Origin: Rhizobium sp. Q54
Lineage (GTDB): Bacteria > Pseudomonadota > Alphaproteobacteria > Rhizobiales > Aestuariivirgaceae
Direction of reading: 5' to 3'
Assembly (NCBI GenBank): GCA_945889445.1
Contig: CAMDBX010000003.1
Coordinates: 1 to 64,000 of the forward strand
Length of the DNA: 64,000 nucleotides
The translations under genes were made by a program, and so were the position numbers. Below are positions 60,317 to 64,000 of the stretch, in pieces. Each line of letters starts with the position of its first letter. Positions within the stretch are counted from its first letter, which is position 1. The notes below the pieces were generated by a model. That model searched no databases, was not told where the DNA came from, and saw only the letters and a list, made by a program, of their open reading frames with translations.

Positions 60317-61207
60317 ATGGACGAAATCGCCACGACGGCCCGAATCCTTTCCGAGGCGCTGCCCTTCCTGCAGCGCTATGACGACCAGATCATCGTGGTG
60401 AAATACGGCGGCCACGCCATGGTGGACCCGAAGCTGGCGCAACAGTTCGCGCGCGACATGGTGATGCTGAAGGTGTGCGGCCTGAACCCGATCGTCGTCC
60501 ATGGCGGCGGCCCCCAGATCAACAAGATGCTCGACAAGCTGGAAGTGCAGCCGGAGTTCCGCGAGGGCCTGCGCGTCACCGACGAGGCCACCATGTCGGT
60601 GGTCGAGATGGTGCTGTCGGGCTCGATCAACAAATCCATCGTCGCCTCGATCCAGCAGGCGGGCGGCCGTGCTGTCGGCATCTCCGGCAAGGACGGCAAC
60701 CTGATGATTGCCGAGCGGTTGACCAAGAAGAAGACCGACCCCGCCACCGGCAAGGTAGTGGAGATCGATTTTGGCTTCGTCGGCGAGCCGGTGAAGGTCA
60801 ATATCGAGATCCTCGAAACCATCATGAAGAGCGACGCCATTCCGGTGATCGCGCCCGTGGGCGTGGGCGTCAATGGCGAGACCTTCAACGTCAACGCCGA
60901 TACCGCAGCGGGCGCCATCGCCACGGCGACCAAGGCCAAGCGCCTGTTGCTGCTGACCGACGTCGCCGGCGTGCTCGACAAGGACAAGAACCTGATCAGC
61001 GAACTCAGCGTGGAAGAGCTGCCGAATCTCGTCGAGAATGGCACCATCACCGGCGGCATGATCCCCAAGGTGGAAAGTGCCGCGGCGGTGGTCGAGTCCG
61101 GCGTCGAGGGCGTCATCATCCTCGATGGCCGCGTGCCGCACTCGGTGCTGCTTGAACTGCTCACCCCGCACGGCGTGGGTACGCGCATCTCGCGGGCCGG
61201 GGCATGA
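60317..61207 (+). CDS. argB: Acetylglutamate kinase
   Basis: The 296-residue amino-acid kinase phosphorylates N-acetylglutamate in arginine synthesis. VVKYGGHAM and [10 protein letters not shown] bind ATP and substrate, and the Lys in EAKR-type [10 protein letters not shown] region and [10 protein letters not shown] are typical. The N-terminal helix (about 1-20) is that of the arginine-sensitive hexameric type. It overlaps the HAD gene by 4 bases. Confidence 0.97.
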   Translation: MDEIATTARILSEALPFLQRYDDQIIVVKYGGHAMVDPKLAQQFARDMVMLKVCGLNPIVVHGGGPQINKMLDKLEVQPEFREGLRVTDEATMSVVEMVLSGSINKSIVASIQQAGGRAVGISGKDGNLMIAERLTKKKTDPATGKVVEIDFGFVGEPVKVNIEILETIMKSDAIPVIAPVGVGVNGETFNVNADTAAGAIATATKAKRLLLLTDVAGVLDKDKNLISELSVEELPNLVENGTITGGMIPKVESAAAVVESGVEGVIILDGRVPHSVLLELLTPHGVGTRISRAGA

Positions 61208-61920
61208 AGGGCTTCGCGCACGTCGACGGTTTTTCTCATGTCGACACCTGGGTGTTCGACCTCGACAACACGCTCTATCCGGCCTCCTGCCGGCTCTTCG
61301 ACCAGATCGACGTGAAGATGGGGAACTTCGTCTCGAAGCTTCTCAACGTCGACTATGCGGAAGCCAAGCGCCGGCAGAAGGAGATGTTCTACAAATACGG
61401 CACCACCCTGCGCGGGCTGATGACCGAGCATGGCATCACGCCGGACGACTTCCTCGACGATGTGCATGACATCGATCATTCGCCGGTGCCGCCCAACAAA
61501 GACCTGGACGCCGCACTGCATGCGCTGCCCGGCCGCAAGCTGATCTTCACCAACGGCACGGTGGCCCATGCTGAAAAGGTGCTGAACCGCATCGGCATCA
61601 CCCACCACTTCGGCGACATCTTCGACATCGTGCATTCGGACTTCATCCCCAAGCCCGAGATGGAGCCCTACCAGAAGTTCATTCGCCAGACCGGCATTGC
61701 CCCCAAGTCGTCCGCCATGTTCGAGGACATCGCCCGCAATCTGGAAGCCCCGCATGCGCTGGGCATGGTGACGGTGCTGGTGGTGAGCCCCGAGAACAAG
61801 GACGCCGAGCACCTGAACAAGGCCACGGGCGGCACCGCGCAGGAGCACATCCATTATGTCACCGACGACCTCGCCAGCTTTTTGGCGGGATTGACGAAGG
61901 ACCTCAAAACCCGGTCTTGA
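61204..61920 (+). CDS. HAD-family pyrimidine 5-prime-nucleotidase
   Basis: The 238-residue phosphatase of the SDT1/PPM-1 group has motif [11 protein letters not shown] (Asp nucleophile), motif II IFTNGT, the conserved Lys in IPKPEMEPY and motif [10 protein letters not shown]. It likely dephosphorylates pyrimidine nucleotides or related compounds. Its position between argB and dapD is conserved in many Rhizobiales. Confidence 0.9.
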   Translation: MKGFAHVDGFSHVDTWVFDLDNTLYPASCRLFDQIDVKMGNFVSKLLNVDYAEAKRRQKEMFYKYGTTLRGLMTEHGITPDDFLDDVHDIDHSPVPPNKDLDAALHALPGRKLIFTNGTVAHAEKVLNRIGITHHFGDIFDIVHSDFIPKPEMEPYQKFIRQTGIAPKSSAMFEDIARNLEAPHALGMVTVLVVSPENKDAEHLNKATGGTAQEHIHYVTDDLASFLAGLTKDLKTRS

Positions 61921-61972
61921 CCGGACCCGCCTTTTTCGCGAAAGCGACCGCGACAACACCGAGGGAACAGCC

Positions 61973-62809
61973 ATGACCGATCTGCAGAGCACCATCGAAC
62001 AGGCCTGGGAGGGCCGCGACAAGGTCAACCTCGAGACCAAGGGTGCGGTGCGCGATGCCGTGATGGCTGCCCTCGACCTGCTGGATTCCGGCAAGGCGCG
62101 CGTCGCCGAGAAGCGGGACGGCGATTGGCACGTCAACCAGTGGCTCAAGAAGGCGGTGCTTTTGTCGTTCCGCCTCAATGACATGGCCATGATTTCGGGC
62201 GGCCCCGGCGGCTCCAGCTGGTGGGACAAGGTGCCCTCCAAGTTCGACGGCTGGGCCGAGAAGGACTTCCGCGCCGCAGGTTTCCGCACGGTGCCGAACT
62301 GCGTCGTCCGCAAGTCGGCCTACATCGCTCCCGGCGCCATCCTCATGCCCTCCTTCGTCAACCTCGGCGCCTATGTGGACACCGGCACGATGGTGGACAC
62401 CTGGGTGACGGTGGGCTCCTGCGCCCAGATCGGCAAGAACGTGCATCTCTCGGGCGGCGTGGGCATCGGCGGCGTGCTGGAGCCGATGCAGGCTGGTCCC
62501 ACCATCATCGAGGACAACTGCTTCATCGGCGCGCGCTCGGAAGTGGTGGAAGGCGTGATCGTGGGCGAGGGCTCCGTCATCTCCATGGGCGTGTTCATCG
62601 GCCAGTCGACCAAGATCATCGAACGCGACACCGGCAAGGTGCACATGGGCAAGGTGCCGCCCTATTCGGTCGTCGTCTCCGGCTCGCTGCCGCAGAAGCC
62701 CTATGCCGACGGCTCGCCTGCGCCGTCGCTCTATTGCGCGGTCATCGTCAAGCGGGTCGATGAGAAGACCCGCTCCAAGACCTCGATCAACGAGCTTCTG
62801 CGCGACTGA
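61973..62809 (+). CDS. dapD: 2,3,4,5-tetrahydropyridine-2,6-dicarboxylate N-succinyltransferase
   Basis: The 278-residue enzyme is a left-handed beta-helix acyltransferase of lysine and diaminopimelate synthesis. Its hexapeptide repeats run from about residue 105 to 235, including [20 protein letters not shown] and [10 protein letters not shown]. It works upstream of DapE, whose gene lies 620 bases further. Confidence 0.97.
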   Translation: MTDLQSTIEQAWEGRDKVNLETKGAVRDAVMAALDLLDSGKARVAEKRDGDWHVNQWLKKAVLLSFRLNDMAMISGGPGGSSWWDKVPSKFDGWAEKDFRAAGFRTVPNCVVRKSAYIAPGAILMPSFVNLGAYVDTGTMVDTWVTVGSCAQIGKNVHLSGGVGIGGVLEPMQAGPTIIEDNCFIGARSEVVEGVIVGEGSVISMGVFIGQSTKIIERDTGKVHMGKVPPYSVVVSGSLPQKPYADGSPAPSLYCAVIVKRVDEKTRSKTSINELLRD

Positions 62810-62896
62810 CAAGGCCGCTTCCGCGAATCTCCGTCCTGAGCCATAGTTCAACCTGTGGGCAATGGCGCATCACGCGCCACGCAAAGGGGGTTGAAG

Positions 62897-63250
62897 ATGG
62901 ACTGGAAATATCTGTTCACGAGCCTCGAGGGCCGCATCGGCCGCCAGAGCTACTGGATGGGCGTGCTGGCACTCTATGGCATGACCTTTGTTGCGGCTCT
63001 CCTGGACAACCTGGTGGGCACGGCCAGCGAGTATGGGTACGGCATCATCACCATTGTTGTCACACTTGCGTTGATCTATCCCCAGATCGTGCTTCTTGCC
63101 AAGCGCTGGCATGACCGTGGCAAGTCCGGCTGGTGGACGCTGAGCGGCCTGGTGCCGGTGATCGGCGGGCTGTGGCTGCTGATCGAACTCGGTTTCCTCA
63201 AGGGCACTGACGGGGACAACCAGTACGGGCCTGATCCGTTGAAGTATTAG
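62897..63250 (+). CDS. DUF805 membrane protein
   Basis: The 117-residue protein has four probable membrane helices and DUF805 hallmarks: the opening LFTSLEGRIGRQSYW, the central AKRWHDRGKSGWW and a C-terminal GTDGDNQYGPDP tail. Function unknown. ATG 62897 has AAGGGGG upstream; the longer frame to 62855 adds an unlikely start. Confidence 0.9.
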   Translation: MDWKYLFTSLEGRIGRQSYWMGVLALYGMTFVAALLDNLVGTASEYGYGIITIVVTLALIYPQIVLLAKRWHDRGKSGWWTLSGLVPVIGGLWLLIELGFLKGTDGDNQYGPDPLKY

Positions 63251-63277
63251 AGCAACGCGGGCTTTCCCCTCTGATGG

Positions 63278-63362
63278 CGTCACCCCGGCGAAGGCCGGGG
63301 TCCAGCTTGGGGCGCCAACCACGTGGAAAGACAGCTGGATCCCGGCCTTCGCCGGGATGACG
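63278..63362. repeat. Dispersed palindromic repeat between the DUF805 gene and dapE
   Basis: Two 30-base arms (63278-63307 and 63333-63362) match as inverted copies at 28 of 30 positions with a 25-base spacer; each arm carries a CCGGCGAAGGCCGG core. This core recurs in intergenic repeats of many Alphaproteobacteria. Confidence 0.8.
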
Positions 63363-63429
63363 GAACGATTGATGAGGGATGGAACCGCACCGATTCCATC
63401 TCGCTGCGCAATGCACTACACTGCGCCCC

Positions 63430-64000
63430 ATGAAGAACACCCCCACCGACCCCGTTCCGCTGCTGCAGGACCTGATCCGCTGCAAGTCCGTGACCCCCGC
63501 CGAGGCGGGTGCCCTCACCTATCTCGAGAACCTGCTGTCCACCCATGGCTTCGTCGGCCATCGGCTGATCTTCCGGCAGGAGGGCACGCCGGATGTCGAG
63601 AACCTCTTCGCGCGCATTGGGTCAGGCTCGCCGCACCTCTGCTTTGCAGGCCACACCGACGTGGTGCCCGAGGGCATCGTCGAAAGCTGGACGCACCAGC
63701 CCTTTGCCGCCGATATCGCGGATGGCTTCGTCTATGGCCGCGGCGCCACCGACATGAAGGGCTCAGTCGCTGCATTCGCCGCTGCCGCCATCGACTTCGT
63801 GCGCACGGCGGGGAAGTTCAAGGGCTCGATCTCCTTCCTCATCACCGGCGACGAGGAAGGCCCCGCCATCAACGGCACGGTGAAGGTGCTGCAATGGATG
63901 GCCGAGAACGGCCACATCCCCGACCACTGCATCGTCGGCGAGCCGAGCTGCGTGGACACGCTGGGCGACACCATCAAGATCGGCCGTCGCGGATCGCTGA
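63430..64000 (+). CDS. dapE: Succinyl-diaminopimelate desuccinylase, N-terminal part (runs off the window)
   Basis: 190 codons from ATG 63430 are present with no stop. The M20 peptidase zinc ligands are visible: H75 and D77 in [13 protein letters not shown]108 in [10 protein letters not shown], and the catalytic Glu pair E142-E143 in TGDEEGPA. It removes succinate from N-succinyl-LL-diaminopimelate after DapD. The C-terminal dimerisation and remaining metal ligands lie beyond the window. Confidence 0.95.
   Translation, partial: MKNTPTDPVPLLQDLIRCKSVTPAEAGALTYLENLLSTHGFVGHRLIFRQEGTPDVENLFARIGSGSPHLCFAGHTDVVPEGIVESWTHQPFAADIADGFVYGRGATDMKGSVAAFAAAAIDFVRTAGKFKGSISFLITGDEEGPAINGTVKVLQWMAENGHIPDHCIVGEPSCVDTLGDTIKIGRRGSL

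Noticed and set aside
60376-62313. 645-codon minus-strand frame across argB, the HAD gene and dapD
   Set aside because: It crosses three real plus-strand genes and shows no protein family features.

Overview
The window is a GC-rich, tightly packed chromosomal segment of an alphaproteobacterium, most likely order Hyphomicrobiales (Rhizobiales). The evidence is the HPr / mannose-type EIIA / short HPr kinase / ChvG / ChvI block beside pckA, a Brucella-type erythritol gene set (eryABCD plus eryH and eryI), and the order rpmH-rnpA-yidC-yihA-argB-HAD phosphatase-dapD-dapE. I see no tRNA, rRNA, CRISPR array, transposase or phage gene; this is core chromosome with metabolic islands. No species can be named from the sequence alone.

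Layout. 1-2.4 kb (+): end of a probable addA, trxA, and an LtaS-like membrane sulfatase-fold enzyme. 2.4-6.1 kb (-): chvI-chvG-hprK-EIIA-HPr, the regulatory PTS and envelope/acid-stress two-component system. 6.2-9.5 kb (+): HugZ-like protein, pckA and a TSUP exporter, converging on a MarR regulator with a cysteine cluster. 10.1-20.7 kb (-): one long, mostly overlapping operon with a SorC regulator (eryD), a carbohydrate ABC transporter (Tat-exported binding protein, two permeases, two ATPases), erythritol-kinase-like eryA, a D-2-hydroxyacid dehydrogenase and GlpD-like eryB. It diverges from eryC-eryH-eryI (+, 20.9-23.0 kb) across a 112-bp region holding a paired operator. Together these encode uptake of a polyol, phosphorylation, oxidation to a tetrulose phosphate and isomerisation to D-erythrose 4-phosphate. 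A lone DhaK follows (-), then an acyl-CoA dehydrogenase / MaoC-type hydratase pair (+).

26.1-39.7 kb (-) is a complete glycogen operon: glgP, glgB, glgC, glgA, pgm, a 1260-residue GlgX-MalQ fusion and a NudK-like Nudix hydrolase. 39.8-43.3 kb holds an EamA transporter, a helix-hairpin-helix repeat gene broken by an in-frame TAG, and a DUF937 protein. 43.5-46.6 kb (+): sdaA and a long acyl-CoA dehydrogenase. 46.6-53.3 kb (-): infC (probable AUA start), rpmI, rplT, pheS, pheT, pgi, with a candidate 27-residue membrane peptide gene on the opposite strand between infC and rpmI. 53.5-57.1 kb (-): an overlapping VTT-domain protein / flavin disulfide reductase / orphan histidine kinase operon. 57.3-64.0 kb (+): rpmH, rnpA, yidC, yihA, argB, HAD nucleotidase, dapD, DUF805 protein and a truncated dapE.

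The most notable points are the hybrid erythritol locus with a glycerol-type transporter and its looping operator, the GlgX-MalQ fusion with a terminal Nudix gene, the interrupted helix-hairpin-helix repeat gene, the non-AUG infC start, the cysteine-bearing MarR, and the VTT/flavoprotein/kinase operon. I do not see an obviously new defence or mobile system.
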